The notes below the pieces were generated by a model, which saw nothing but the letters and a program-made list of their open reading frames with translations, searched no databases and had not been told where the DNA came from. A DNA stretch of 64,000 bases from Vanilla planifolia. Its lineage: Eukaryota > Streptophyta > Magnoliopsida > Asparagales > Orchidaceae. Every line of letters begins with the position of its first letter. The first letter of the stretch is position 1. This document shows, piece by piece, positions 37,680 through 50,300 of the stretch. Location of the stretch: positions 392,501 to 456,500 of the forward strand of contig JAIUJO010000072.1 in assembly GCA_023846275.1 (NCBI GenBank), in the 5' to 3' direction. Made by a program: the position numbers and the translations under genes.

Positions 37680-39030
37680 ATACCAATCATGTAGATACAT
37701 TGATAGGGAATAGTAAGGAATGCTTACCTTGCAGGTTACCGATGAAGAACTCAAGAGTGCTATCAGATCAATAAGGAAGAACAAGGCACAAGGGATGGAT
37801 GGCATCATAGCAGAGTTTGTACATAGATATTGGGCTATTACTCAAGAGGTTGTTATTAGAGTTGTACTACAATGTTTTCATGATAGATAGTTACCAAAAG
37901 CTTGGAAAGATACTCATATTATGTTTATTGCAAAAGTGTGGTGTGTATATAGACCAAAATAGTTTATGGCCATAAGCTTGTACAATATTATATATAAAGC
38001 TCAGGCAAAGATCTTTGTTTCAAGATTGAACAAAGTCTTACCTAGACTCATTGCAAAGGAACAAGTTGCATTTTTGTCAAGTAGATCTATCTCAGATAAT
38101 ATCTTTATTACTCAAGAAATGGTAATCATGATGCACTCTTTGGCATCCAGAGAGGGCCTTGTAGCAATTAAGGTGGATATGGAGCAAGCATGCGAAAAGG
38201 TGAGATGGTAGTTTGTCATTGATGTGATTAGTTTCTTGGGCTTTCTAGTAGTGTGATGTGAGTAGGTGAATGCTTGTGTCTCATCTCTGAGATTTATGGT
38301 GTTATTGAATGGGGTCAGACTCCTATAAATTGAGACTACAAGAATCATGAGGATAGTTTGCCCATTGTCACCCTATCAGTTCACTACTACATCTGAAGTT
38401 TTGTCTTGGATTATGAGAAAATATAAAACTGTGGCTGTGTTAGGATTTCATAATGGGCCAACCTCTCTTATTGTTTCACACTTATTATATGCTGATGAAG
38501 TGAGGATATATGCACCTACAACTTGTGCTACCGCTGAGCCTGTGAGATAGGTTATGAAGGAATACATGAAGCACTCTGGGTAGAAGGTAAATCTTGCTAA
38601 ATCAAGAGTCTATTTTAGCAAGAGCTTGTTGGGTAAGAGAAGAAAGATGATGGATGGCAAAGTTCATATGACCCAAGAAAAAATCTCAATTATTTAAGGG
38701 AACTCGTTTCAACAAATTTGCTAAGCAAGGGAAATTTTAATTTTGTCATTAAAAGAGTGTAAGAATTGGTTGCGAAATGGAGAATTAGTCCACTTTCCTT
38801 AGTGGGTAGGATTGTTATAATCAATTCTTTTGATAGCTATTCCTCATTTCCACATAAGCCATTGTGTGGTGCCAAAGGGGATGATCAATGAGTTGGAAAA
38901 GAATTTAGAAGATATTTATAGTGTGGTGCCAATGATGGCGACACAATGTACTATGCTGATTAGAGATCTGTCATCTTACAAAACAATAAATTCCATATTA
39001 TGGAAAGATTCTTGATTGAGTTTGTACACT
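37680..39030 (+). mobile_element. LINE fragment with the best preserved RT (copy LC)
   Basis: A piece of LINE ORF2 that starts just upstream of RT and ends shortly after it. 5' parts are missing (family C lies there), and 3' parts are missing because a second LINE fragment begins at about 39035. Translation in mostly one frame gives DEELKSAIRSIRKNKAQGMDG, then a stop-interrupted finger block, an 82-codon open run (37966-38211) and a 67-codon run (38347-38550). Later parts (38830-39015) read IAIPHFHISHCVVPKGMINE, the P.Y.MS.F.iPkgvin.le block that follows RT in plant LINEs. Confidence 0.85.
37740..38640 (+). pseudogene. LINE reverse transcriptase, copy LC
   Basis: Motifs in order: KNKAQGMDGI (about 37780; family: GKSPGPDGF); the LYNIIYKAQAKIFVSRLNKV run (37978 on; family: SLcNviYKi.aKvLa.Rlk); LPRLIAKEQVAFLSSRSISD and N (family: iS..QsAFv.gR.I.DNi); VAIKVDMEQACEKVRW (family: KlDmsKAYDrveW, with the usual K-A-Y-D changed to Q-A-C-E); CPLSPYQFTTTSEVLSWIM (family: GcPLSPyLF.l..E.lS); and LLYADEVRIYAPTT with the box at 38488-38499. 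The box reads YADE, so the second catalytic Asp is lost, as is the Asp of the AYD motif. Stops occur at about 37888, 37960 and 38208. A clear relic. Confidence 0.88.
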
Positions 39031-39034
39031 GTTC

Positions 39035-41400
39035 TTGGTAGATCATATAGATGGATATTATTATAGTAGCAAAACAATTCTTTAAAGATACCTTTATGCC
39101 AAAAATTTGAAAAGCCACTCTAGCCATAGTCATCCCTAAAGTTCAAGGAACATTAAAACTTAAGCATTTTGGGCCTACAAACATTTACATTAACAATTAC
39201 AAATTAGGGACCGAAGTTTTTGTGGTTAGAAAAAAGGTAGTGCTTCTTGATATCATTGTTAAGGGGCAAGTTACTTTATGTTAGGCCATGTTATATCTAA
39301 TAAATTTTTTGATAAGAAGTAAAAACTTGCTTGCACTTATGTACTTTCATAAAAGGTTTGGTGACAGTAAAATTAGATATGAACCAGGCTTATGATAAGA
39401 AAACATAAAACTTTTTGTTGGATATGCTAAAGAGTTTATGGTTCCCTACACTTTGCTTTTGTTGGAATAAGGCTTATATTGCTACATGAACATTTGAGAT
39501 TATGTTCAATGATATTAATCTATAATAAATCAAATTAAATATGGGCCTTAGTTAGGGATGTCCTTTCTCTCAACACCACTTTACTAATATGTCTAAGTGT
39601 CTCTTATGGCTTATAATTATCAATGTGATCATGCTATAATGATTGGGTTTATGATTGGCCCTTCTTCCTAGATGATTACACGCCTTCTATATACATATGA
39701 CATCATAATTTATGCATCTAGAATGTGTGTCCTAGTGAAGGGCATGAATCTAAACAAGTTTACATGGTTATTTAGTAGTGGGATAGAATACAAGTGTCAA
39801 AAGTTGGTTTATTAAATTTTTCATATGTGTAATTTAAATATCTAGGAAACAAATGTTAGCAACAAAAATATAGAAAAAAACTTTTATTTCATTACTTACC
39901 TTGTAGAAAACTATGTGACAAGATGGATGATGAAGTCACTATTAATGGTGGGGAAAAATGTGCGGAGTAACTCGATGATAACTACTATTCTTATTACTTG
40001 GATTATTTTGTAATTCCAAACTACTCTGTTTTAGAATCAAAGAAAATGTTACATCATTATTCGTGGAGTAGTTCTAACAATAATAGTACAATACACTATG
40101 CCTATTAAGAAACATAGCTTTTCTTATGGAATGTCTCAGACTTTGAGTTCATAGTTTGTCAACCTAGTGGTGAAGGTTGATTGCAAAACATTGTAGGTGT
40201 GGAATTTCTCGTAAAGGCTATTTATGGATTCAATCCTTTAGATCAAAAACCTTTATGAGAAATGTTACTTTCCATATCTTATGACACACCTGATTTATGT
40301 AAGTTACTCGATATTTGATCCCCCTGGACCACAAATATTATGGTTTTGGTGATTTGTTGTAAGCAATTTTGTTTCCCTTTTGTTGCATACTTTGCTTGGT
40401 ATCCATCCTATTATTGAGAAGACAACCTAACTTAACATGGATGTGTAGCATCTAACATTTGTAGTAGAGATAATCAAGGGGCATGGTGTGTAGGATCATA
40501 AAATGATTCAAAAGTTGCTCATGTTTGATTTGGTATTTTAGTTTCAAAATTTTCCTTTAGATAAATCAAATCAAATGAACCTGTTATGGTTCAAATTAAG
40601 TGGGGATATGGTGTTAGACTCAAAGACTATAAACAACAAGTATACGAGCAATAATCAATCAAGGGAAGTGGACTTGCTTGTTTGGGAAGTGTAGGTGCAA
40701 CATCAAGTGAGCATTTTCCTTTCGAGAATAGCATCAAATATGCTTCCTACTTAACACTTTGCTTCATTCAAGAAGCATTGAGATATCTTAACTTTGTCCC
40801 CAGTGATGTAATACTAAAGAAGGCATCAAATGCTTTTTTTAGGAGTTCTGTATCATGAAAGAACTCTTGTTCAGTAACTTCATAAATAATTGATTCATGC
40901 TTGGTTGAATTAAATGTTGGGAGATCACTTCTGTTTTTTTGTTCCATAATTTGTTGTTTATGAATATATAGGTGGCAATGATTCTTAAGTAATGACATGT
41001 GGTTCTTTAACTTTATTACACCTTTTGCATAACAAGAATTTGTAGCCATAAGAGAAAACATTGTTCAATTTAGCTGCACATCAAAGGAGTAATTGCATTA
41101 TAGTTGCTAATTGTTAGCAAACTCTTTTAATGTCTAGTGGTATCTCTGGTGGTCCTGTTGGGTTGTTTGTTATCTCTTTTTAGACTTCACCTCCAATAGG
41201 TTGTATTAAATTTAGTTGTCACATAGCTTTGTAAATTGACTTAAAAGCTAGAATTAGTATTACCACATAAGATGACATATTTAGATCCTTTATAGCCATT
41301 GCTAATGCCCATGCAATAGTGATTGAATCAAATTCAATTAGAACCATTACTATAATTAATTAATTACATTTTATCTACAACAAAAATAATTCCCATAATA
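39035..41400 (+). mobile_element. 5'-truncated LINE fragment (copy LD)
   Basis: Begins abruptly in the RT finger region and runs to the RNase H end, so it is 5' truncated, as LINE insertions often are. RT pieces: VIPKVQGTLKLKHFGPTN (about 39130; family: lIPKv.gat.lkdfRPIs), VKLDMNQAYDKKT (about 39370), GCPFSQHHFTNMSKCL (about 39560), and a box region LLYTYDIIIYAS (39684-39719), where YADD has become YTYD. Downstream it aligns with 5.0-6.9 kb of copy L1 at an offset of about 34.7 kb. An RNase H remnant around 41190-41350 includes IVIESNSIRTI (family: v.vEsDs..v). Many stops. Confidence 0.75.
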
Positions 41401-43100
41401 GTTCCTATCCCTCACAATGTGTAAAGGAAATAATTCAAAAGATTAGGTTTCTCACCATGTATTTTTGTATGATTTTTTTGGAGACTAAGTAATGCACCTC
41501 CAAAGCATCTTTCAATTTTTCCTTTTATTGATTTTATGTATGAACTTCTTAACGGGAGTATATTGAAGGATTTGATCATAACATTATCAATGATCCTAAA
41601 GACATTGATTTTCCCATAAGGTGCTAATGGAATATAAGGAGAAATATCAACATATCCCTAGTCAACATGATTTATGTTTAAGACTAGAATGGTATATAAT
41701 CATTTTCAAGCCCATAAATCTAGCTACTTTTTGTTGAAAATACCTTTGAAAAATACTTTTGTAATGGATTTTTTTCATAGATCGAAGAATTTTAACTTTG
41801 ATTTCAAAGGCCATCATAATGGGATCAAAATCCAATGATGTTATCCAATGGTAATGTATCTAGAGAATGGACATTCTTTGAGCACCTTAATGTTTTAAAG
41901 TAATGATGTTGTAGGAAATACATAGCAAGATAGGGCCAAACTACATCATTTACAAAAAGATTAAGGTGGGCAATGTACACAAAAAGGTTGACTCATCAAT
42001 CAAAATGATGGTGCAAATAAGGGCTTTTAACTAGAGCAGCTTAAAAACATATGCTATTGGAGATAGAATTATTATGGCTACTTGAAGAATGATTTCCCTC
42101 CAAAGGATCAACATTAAGGGATTTAGATTTTACTCATTATAATTACCAAACTATTGGAACTTGGTGTTATTATTTATTGTCATTACCTCTACACATCAAG
42201 ATTTGGTAATTTGCATGCTTGCTAGTTTTCTTAGATGTGGTAGCTATTCTAAAACTATCTCTTTAGAATCAAACCCTAATTCTCTATCACCCATCACAAT
42301 CATTGTAAGCCCCTATACTACAATTAGATGTTGATATGGTAGAAATTTCAATGATGCATCACTTACACAAACATCATTTGATAGAACAAGTAATCAAGAA
42401 AAGTTATGGAACTGGGTGAAAGCCCACATTGACATTTTTCCTAACAAATGCATCCCCTAATAAAGTCAGGATTTCATGCACGAGTTAGCTTTATAATTAC
42501 TATGGATTCTTGAGTACCATGTGCCTACAAAAAGTTTTTAACTATTTTAATGAGTATCTCATTATTTCATAGTTTAAAATTGTTCATACTAACACTTGCA
42601 ATGATGAGACAAGTATAAGACTACTAGAAACATCAGCCAGGTAGAAACACAAAGATAAAGCACTAAGCACAACCTCATGTCATAGTTAACATGTTGACCA
42701 TGTCCTATGACACTTCACAGTTGAAGAGGAAATGTGACCATATTTGGATATTGTCCCTTAAGTTTGAAAATGTTGATGCTCAATAATAGCATTCTTTGAT
42801 GACAACCCACCTTGGTGGAGAATGAAGACAAAAATGAGTGATTTCTAGGACTATGCCAACACGAGAGGAGGGAAGATCACTTGTTCAACATCATTACAAA
42901 CTATCAATAGTTCTTTTGCAAGAGAAGTGTGGCATAAACAAGATAATTAAATAAGAACCTAAAAATCTGATAGAAAATTGAGCAATAGATAAACTTCTTT
43001 ATTAAAAAGGTTTGATAAATGACAAAGCCCTACACATAATGACTGACCACACCAAGATGTAGCCAAGCCATAAGAAGCAGCACCATAAAAAACATCTCGT
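41400..43100 (+). repeat. family X, second plus-strand copy
   Basis: Aligns with 6.95-8.1 kb in the same orientation, at an offset of about 34.7-35.0 kb. The word runs near 42270 (gaaccctaattctctatcac) and 43145 (gagatctaaagatttataaaa) correspond to 7600 and 8113. It contains extra sequence (about 42.4-43.0 kb) relative to the first copy. That extra part is also present in the inverted copy at 24.8-25.0 kb, so the first copy has probably lost it. No gene recognised. Confidence 0.55.
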
Positions 43101-45160
43101 ATATAGAAATGATCTCATGCCAATATAATCACATTAGCCTAAAGAGATCTAAAGATTTATAAAAGGAAGCACAAAGAGTCTTATTATTGGTGAAGGCCTT
43201 GGCTAACACTCACATGGCATGTTAATCAACAAGCCTTAGAAAAATGGCATAGCAATACAAATGATCCATTATGGCATACACCAATAAAATAATCATTAAA
43301 GTATCTGAAAAAGTATTACACCTCCCGAATTGAGGATGTTGAGAGTTACTAATATAACTGTAAAATGTTTTTTCTAAGATCCATGACAAGAAAGCAAGCA
43401 CATTACATGCTCGAAATTTGGCATGCCACGAAGTAGAACCATGTTAAAAACAATAAAATGTTGCAATTATGCAACTAACAAGTCGCACTTGTTAGGCCTT
43501 ACCATGCTACATGAATATGAAGACATGGAGTAAGGGTGAGGCTTGCCACCATGCTCCATACAATGTAAAGGCAACAACACACTTAACCAACACATGGTCA
43601 AGTGTCATTTGCACCAAAGAACATTCATTATGACATTAGCAAAAATCACAACAAAGAAAGCCCTGAGAATTTAGAAAGGTATGACAATTTCACATTACAA
43701 CATGTCAAGTCCCCATTAGATGGAAAGCTCATTCTTGCCTCAATTGTCCTAAGCAATAATAATGGTTAGAAAGTGCCACAAGTTTCAAGAAACAAATGTT
43801 TCAAATGAAGAATTCCTACAGACGATCCATGGGGATTATTCCATGTGTCTTACCCCAAAGGATAAGAGTTAGATGGCAAAGACATTGCTAAGAGCACGTG
43901 GCATCACTAGACTTTCACTATAAAATTAGCAAAACAACAACTCATAGTGCTCCACATAAAGCAAAACTAGTGACATAATGAACATACACAATGATAGGTC
44001 TCCCAATAGGGCATCACCTTATAAATGTATCAGCACATCAGAGTGCTCAAAATAAAAAACAATGTTACACCACAAGCTGCATGCACAGGATGTTGTAAGA
44101 CATGCTTTAGAGCAATGGATTGTCACACGTGATTAAGGATGAAGAACAACATGCAGAATCCGTAATGTATATTGCATCATCTAACTTTTGCTTCATCATA
44201 GGCTGCATCGTGCCACACATTAACTCTTGAATATTGCTTGATGTTATAATTTCATCAATGTTGAAGGAGAGTCTTCTAATAAGACATTAGCTTATGAATG
44301 CGTTAGTAGGTCATAGCAAAAGAATCCTAATGGAAGTCGCACTTTGTAGGCCCCAATAAACATGTGCATTGGATATAATAGGCAGTGTGCGTACTTGCTA
44401 TCGCATGTTTGAACTACACAATGCTATTGCAATAATGTGCCAATGAAATACCACACTTGCAACTTCAATGACATTAAGCTTGCGTTACAACAAAGCTTGC
44501 ACAAACCATACTGCATAATGCATCATCTAATTATCACTTTGTTACAAAAAGAACTAAATTGCACATTGCCTATAGTAGACTAAGTTTTGTGAAAATATTG
44601 TCAACAAAGAAGGAAATTCTAAAAAATAAGCCATCACCTTTTCTAAGCATTAGCAGTCCACAACACAAAAATTAAAAAAAACTATTACACTTTGTGGGCA
44701 ACTCTAGTCATGTGCATAAGATGATGTTGGGTGCATGTGTAGTAGCTTTTAGGAGTGGACATAGTGTTGTAGCACGTATAGTTCTTTATAGAGTGTGATT
44801 AGGGCTTAACTTGGCTTGCACAAACCTTAATGCATATTGCATCTTTCAACATCTACTTTACTACAAGAAACACCACCTTAGACATTGCCCAATATGGATT
44901 GCATATTATTACAATTCCATTATAAAGAAATAAGATTCATTCAATAGTTCATCACCTTATCCATGTGCCAATAGCCCATAGTGCCAAATATCTCAAAATG
45001 TGTTACACTTCTAAGTGCCCACAAATCATTCACAAACCATGTGGTACGGCATGCATGGAATAACTACTATGTTTTATTTATAGTTGAGTTTATGGTTGAG
45101 GATGTCATGAATTATTTTCTTAGTTTTGTAATTTGTGGTATTTACAGACCAAGTGCAATG
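43100..45160 (+). repeat. family B, second plus-strand copy
   Basis: Degenerate units of about 0.3 kb with words such as gaaggccttggctaacactc (about 43190), tgcatgcacaggatgttgta (44080), cgcactttgtaggcccc (44338) and ttacactttgtgggcaac (44686). It is the longest copy of family B here, with about five to six units. It ends directly in the satellite at about 45160, just as the inverted copy does at 22600. Confidence 0.58.
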
Positions 45161-47365
45161 AAGTAATAAAAATGTTGTTGGACTCATCTTGATTTCTTAG
45201 GTCCAACAAAGTATTTATTTATTTTTTAAATATTTTTTTATTTTTATGATATTAGGATTCTTTACATGGTATTTTTATTTATACTAAATTTGACAATGAA
45301 GGATGATAAACTTAATCTTTATAGTATCCTGGAATGCTGCTTACTTGAATAATTTTTCTTATTTCTTTAAAACTTTTGCTTTTATTTAACTATCTTACTT
45401 TGAAACTCTAATTATCCTTTATTGCATCCTTTACATTAGCTTGATTATACTACGACACATTGAATCAATTTAAGTTATTCCATATTTAATAAATTTTTAG
45501 TTATTAAAAAAACTTTAATTTATTATTATTTATTTTTTTCTTTCGTAATTAATGCTATTTCTAGAAAAAAAAATGTAAATAAAATAAATGTCTTTTGACT
45601 CATCATGATGATTTATATCTAATTAAATATACTATTTATATTTTTAATATTTTACTTTTTATATTTAAAATATAATATTATTATTATTTTTTATTATTTA
45701 AGTTTTTAAATTCTTAGTACTTCCAAATATTATCTCATCGAGTGAAAAAGAATGTTGTTAGACTCAAAATTGATGAACTCTCTAATTAAATATCATTTCG
45801 TTATTTTAAGCATTATATTTTCTAGGATTTTAATATATTTTATGAGACAATACTATTGGTACCAAATTTGATGAATGAGGTTGTTACATTTGATTTCTTT
45901 ACAATCTTTTGTACCTCAAAGTATAACTCTCATATACAAAATATCTCATCTCCTGAAAGATTTCACTTCTATTTGATTGTCATAATGTAACTTAATTGAG
46001 GAACCTTAATTTGTACTTGATTTAGTCAAACAACTATGTTATACATAATCTTCTTACTCAAATAGAATGCAACTTTCACATATAATATATCTAATTTCAC
46101 TAGTTGTTTTGTTTTGATTTCCTCACATAGCAATTCACTCAACGTCTACCAATGTGTGACCTATGCATTGTTTTCATTTAATTATATTAAACTACTTTAA
46201 TTTTTCTTATTTGAGTTTTTTTATATATCTTCTTAATATTAGAATGATATTTTTTATTATTTAAACATATTTACTTTTGGCATTTATTGTAATTCTAAAT
46301 AAGAACTGGCAAAGATGAAAATATGTTACTTGAGTTGCCATAACGAGCTCTATCTAAATAAATATTCATTTTTATACTTGCAAATATTTAATTTTATAGG
46401 ACTTTTGACATTTTGATTGACACCTAATTAGATGACCAAGGATGTTATGCTAGATCTCCTTATTACCTTGAATGATATTTTTTGATAAAATTTGATTAAT
46501 TTCATCTTAGTTTTTTTGTCTTTAATTTTGTGACATTATTACATATCTCTTTATGTCATCTTTACAACAAATTTTATTTTTCTGTACTACATTGCTTTAA
46601 TTTACCTTGTTTTAGTAATATATATTTACTTTGTATTAAAATAAATTTATTTTCTATTATTTTTTTGTAATTTGGGGTGGAAAAAACTTGGTCTAATTTA
46701 GATAAGGTAAACTTCATTAGACTCATCTAAGTGAGCACTGTTAACTAAATAATTATTATTATATTTTAAATATTTAATTTTTTAAAACTTTTGGCTTTAT
46801 TTATGAGATATTTTGATTAGTACTTCATTTTACAAATGATAATGTTACATTTAATCTGCTTAGTATCTTCAGAGATAACTTTTCTACACAATTAATCTCA
46901 TTTCTTCAAACTCTTCAACTTGATTTTGTTATATTACTATAAACTCTAAATCTTCTCTCAAGTGATGTATATAACACTTTCATTTGGTATTACTAGATTT
47001 GTTCAATTTACCTCATTCCACCATTAATATATATTTATTTCACATTAAAATAATAATCATTAATATTTATGCCATTTTATTTTTGAATTCATAGTAATTC
47101 AATATAATGTATAATTCAGATGAAATGGATGATGTTAGATGCAACTCGACCTGCTTTATCCAACTAAATTGTTAGTTTGATAATGAGATCTATTTTATTC
47201 TTAAATGTTTTTTTCTATTTAAGATATTTTTATTTGTGACAAATTTAATGTTGGAGGATATCACCGTTGATGTTCTTAACATCTTCAAGTGCAATTTTAG
47301 CTCACAATTTGTCCCATTTCGTAATTTGTTTTGCTTTTATTTGGTCATACTACTATATAACTCTA
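45160..47365 (+). repeat. satellite array, block 2, + oriented part
   Basis: About five to six monomers in the same orientation as block 1. The same words are visible: gactcatcatgatgatttat (about 45598), gagctctatctaaataaat (about 46345), atgttacatttaatctgctt (about 46840) and aactctaaatcttctctcaa (about 46935). The last + monomer is cut at about 47365, where the orientation reverses. Confidence 0.75.
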
Positions 47366-50300
47366 AAGAGATTAAGTGTAGCATCCTCAACAATCAAATT
47401 AGGTATGGATACAAATCTCTAGAAACTCATGCAAAGGACAAAAATAAGTCCATGCTTCTTTCATTTCAATCAAACCATGTTTGTTTTATCAAATAAGGTC
47501 GTTGTTCAATGACTTTTTTTTTGTTTCAAACAAACCATATTTGGAATTACTATTAATTACCAAAGCATAAAACAATAAATAATAAAGAACTATTGTTATA
47601 ATGTTTAGGGATTATATGTTAAAGTTAAAACGAAATATATTGAATAAATCTAAAATATATTAATAAAATTTTTTGAAGGGCACACATGAGGAAATTGACA
47701 TTTAAATAGTAATAAAGTGAAATCAAAGCACAAAAATTATGAAAATGAGAAAAATTATAAAGGAAAGTTGCATTCCATGGTTGTAAGGAGATCAAGAGTA
47801 ACATCTATGATAAATAATTTTAAAACCTAAAAATGAGTACTCAAATTTAAAGAGCTCGTTAACACGAAAACGTTAAATTAAACAATGTTTACAAACGAGA
47901 GAAACTATGTCAGAGTTTCACATTGCAAGGATATAAGGGGATCGAGTGTATCATTAGAGATCATCAAATCAAGTAGAAATGATAGTGTCTCGAAAAATAT
48001 ACAAAAAATAAAATATAAAATATAAAAAATTTTCTACAATGGATTGAGCTCGACAAGGCTTGTCCAAAAAAAATTATTTCATCTTACATGGACTTAATTT
48101 TAAATTATTATAAATTATGAAAATAAATAAGAATAAATATCAATAACTACCATCTTTTATTTTACATAAACCTATAGCAAAGTTAAAATGAGATTAATTT
48201 AAGCAATAGAGTATAAACAAACCACGATGATGCAAACATCACTAGAAATGAGATGTAGAGTTACATAGTTAAATAGAAAATGCAAAGACAAACATTTAAG
48301 ATAATGAGTTAAAAAGTTTTGGAGAATTACATTGCATGATAAAAATCCAAATGTCTCATAAAGCACAATAAAGAATTGTTAGAAAAAAAAAATTAAGTTT
48401 GATGAGACATAACATGCTGAAACAAGTCCAACAACATCTAATTCATCCTAATTAGACCTCCTTTAGATTTATTATGAATTAACAAAAAAGAGAGTATTAT
48501 TTTAATATTAAGAAAATATTTATTTGGCTAAAATAATAAAACCAAATCATTGAGAAAAACTCTATGAAATGCTAAAAATTATATGGTAAAATCCACATAA
48601 AAAAACATTGACGAAAATAAGTGCAACATCGATGACCATCAACTGAGGTACGAATTAAAATGCCTTATATTAATTACAAAAAGCATTGAAAATGAAATAT
48701 TTAAAAATATAAAGATGAGTATATAACATGTAGATCACGTTAAGATGACTCCGATGACACTAGCTTCCTCTTATTGGACATGATTTGGAATCACTATGAC
48801 TTACAAAAGTAAATCAATAGAAATCATACCATATTTTTTATATTAATTGTTTATTAAAGCTAAAAATATATAAATTGAAGCAATGTGATAAAAAAAATCA
48901 AAGCCACCAAATGTTAACCAAAGAGGTGATTTAAAATTAAATAGTAATATAACCTATTCAAACAAAAAAATTTGAGAAAATGAAAAATATTGTATGGGAA
49001 TGTAAAATTCATGCACTTAAAAGATTGAGAATAATATCTTTATAAAGTGTCAAAAACTTTAGAAAGGATAATATTTAAAAATGTTGAATTGAATATTTCG
49101 TTAAGGAGACCTCATTGAGTCAAGTTTATTGACAATTTTTCATCTCTACTGAAACCTTTTTAGAATTACCACCAACAGAAAAAGTGATCATGCATAAGTC
49201 ATAATAATTTTTTACCATTAAATGAATAAATGTCAAAGAAAATAGCAATAATTTAAAGTAATAAGGTATAACTATATGAAAGTTATATAATGGTCATACA
49301 AGTGGGGGATTAGAGTTTTAGTCATATAACAAAACGGATAAGAAACAATCATAGAAGTGAGATAATTTATATATCAAATTTGAATTAGAAGATACTAAGG
49401 AGATCAAGTGTAACATTGTTTATTGTATAATCTTGAACAAGTAAAAATGATTCATAAAGTTGCCAAAAAAACAAAAAAAATATTTAAAACAGAATTTTTT
49501 TTTAAAATGGAGCTCATTAAGACAAATAAAATGATGTTTACTTCAACTTGATTAGAGCTTGTTTGGAATTACTGTGATTTACCAAATTAATAAAGAACAT
49601 TAAAAAAATAAATTATTATTTTAATATTAAGTAAAACTACAATAAAGTTGAAATTAGATAAAATTGAAGCAATATAATAGAAATAATTTAAAGTAATTTA
49701 AAGTTCACATAAGGGGTGTTTTAAAGTTACTTAGTGATATAATGAAATCAAAGAAAAATGTTGAAGAAATGAGATATATTTTAAGTGATTGTTGCACTCC
49801 AAGATACAGATGAGATCGATTTGAACATCCTTAATCATTAAATTAGGTACTAATACAAATATTTGATAAAACATTTAGAAACTTTATAAAATAAAATATT
49901 TAAAAATATGAAAAATAATTTTTAAATGGATAAAGCTAATTTAAATGATCCCAAAAAAATCTTTTTTGTGTCGATCAAGTCTTCTTGTTAAACAAAAGCT
50001 ATGGTGCCTTGTCTGAAGATGACAAACCCAGGTAGTTTTAGTGATTTTGTTTAAACAAATTTTTAAATTTGTGATAGTCGATGCTAATGTTCGTGGGAGA
50101 AGTTATGAAAGAAGTAGTGCAAGTATCGATTCTTATTAAGTTCATATTGGATACAGCAGAAAACAACCAAAAGATACATTATGAATTTAATTTTGTGTAT
50201 TTCAATTTTTTTATTTTTTAGAAAGTTATGCTTGACATCAATATTTATTATTAGTTTCAAAAATTAAATTTCGTTTAAATTAATCATCTTAGATAAATAT

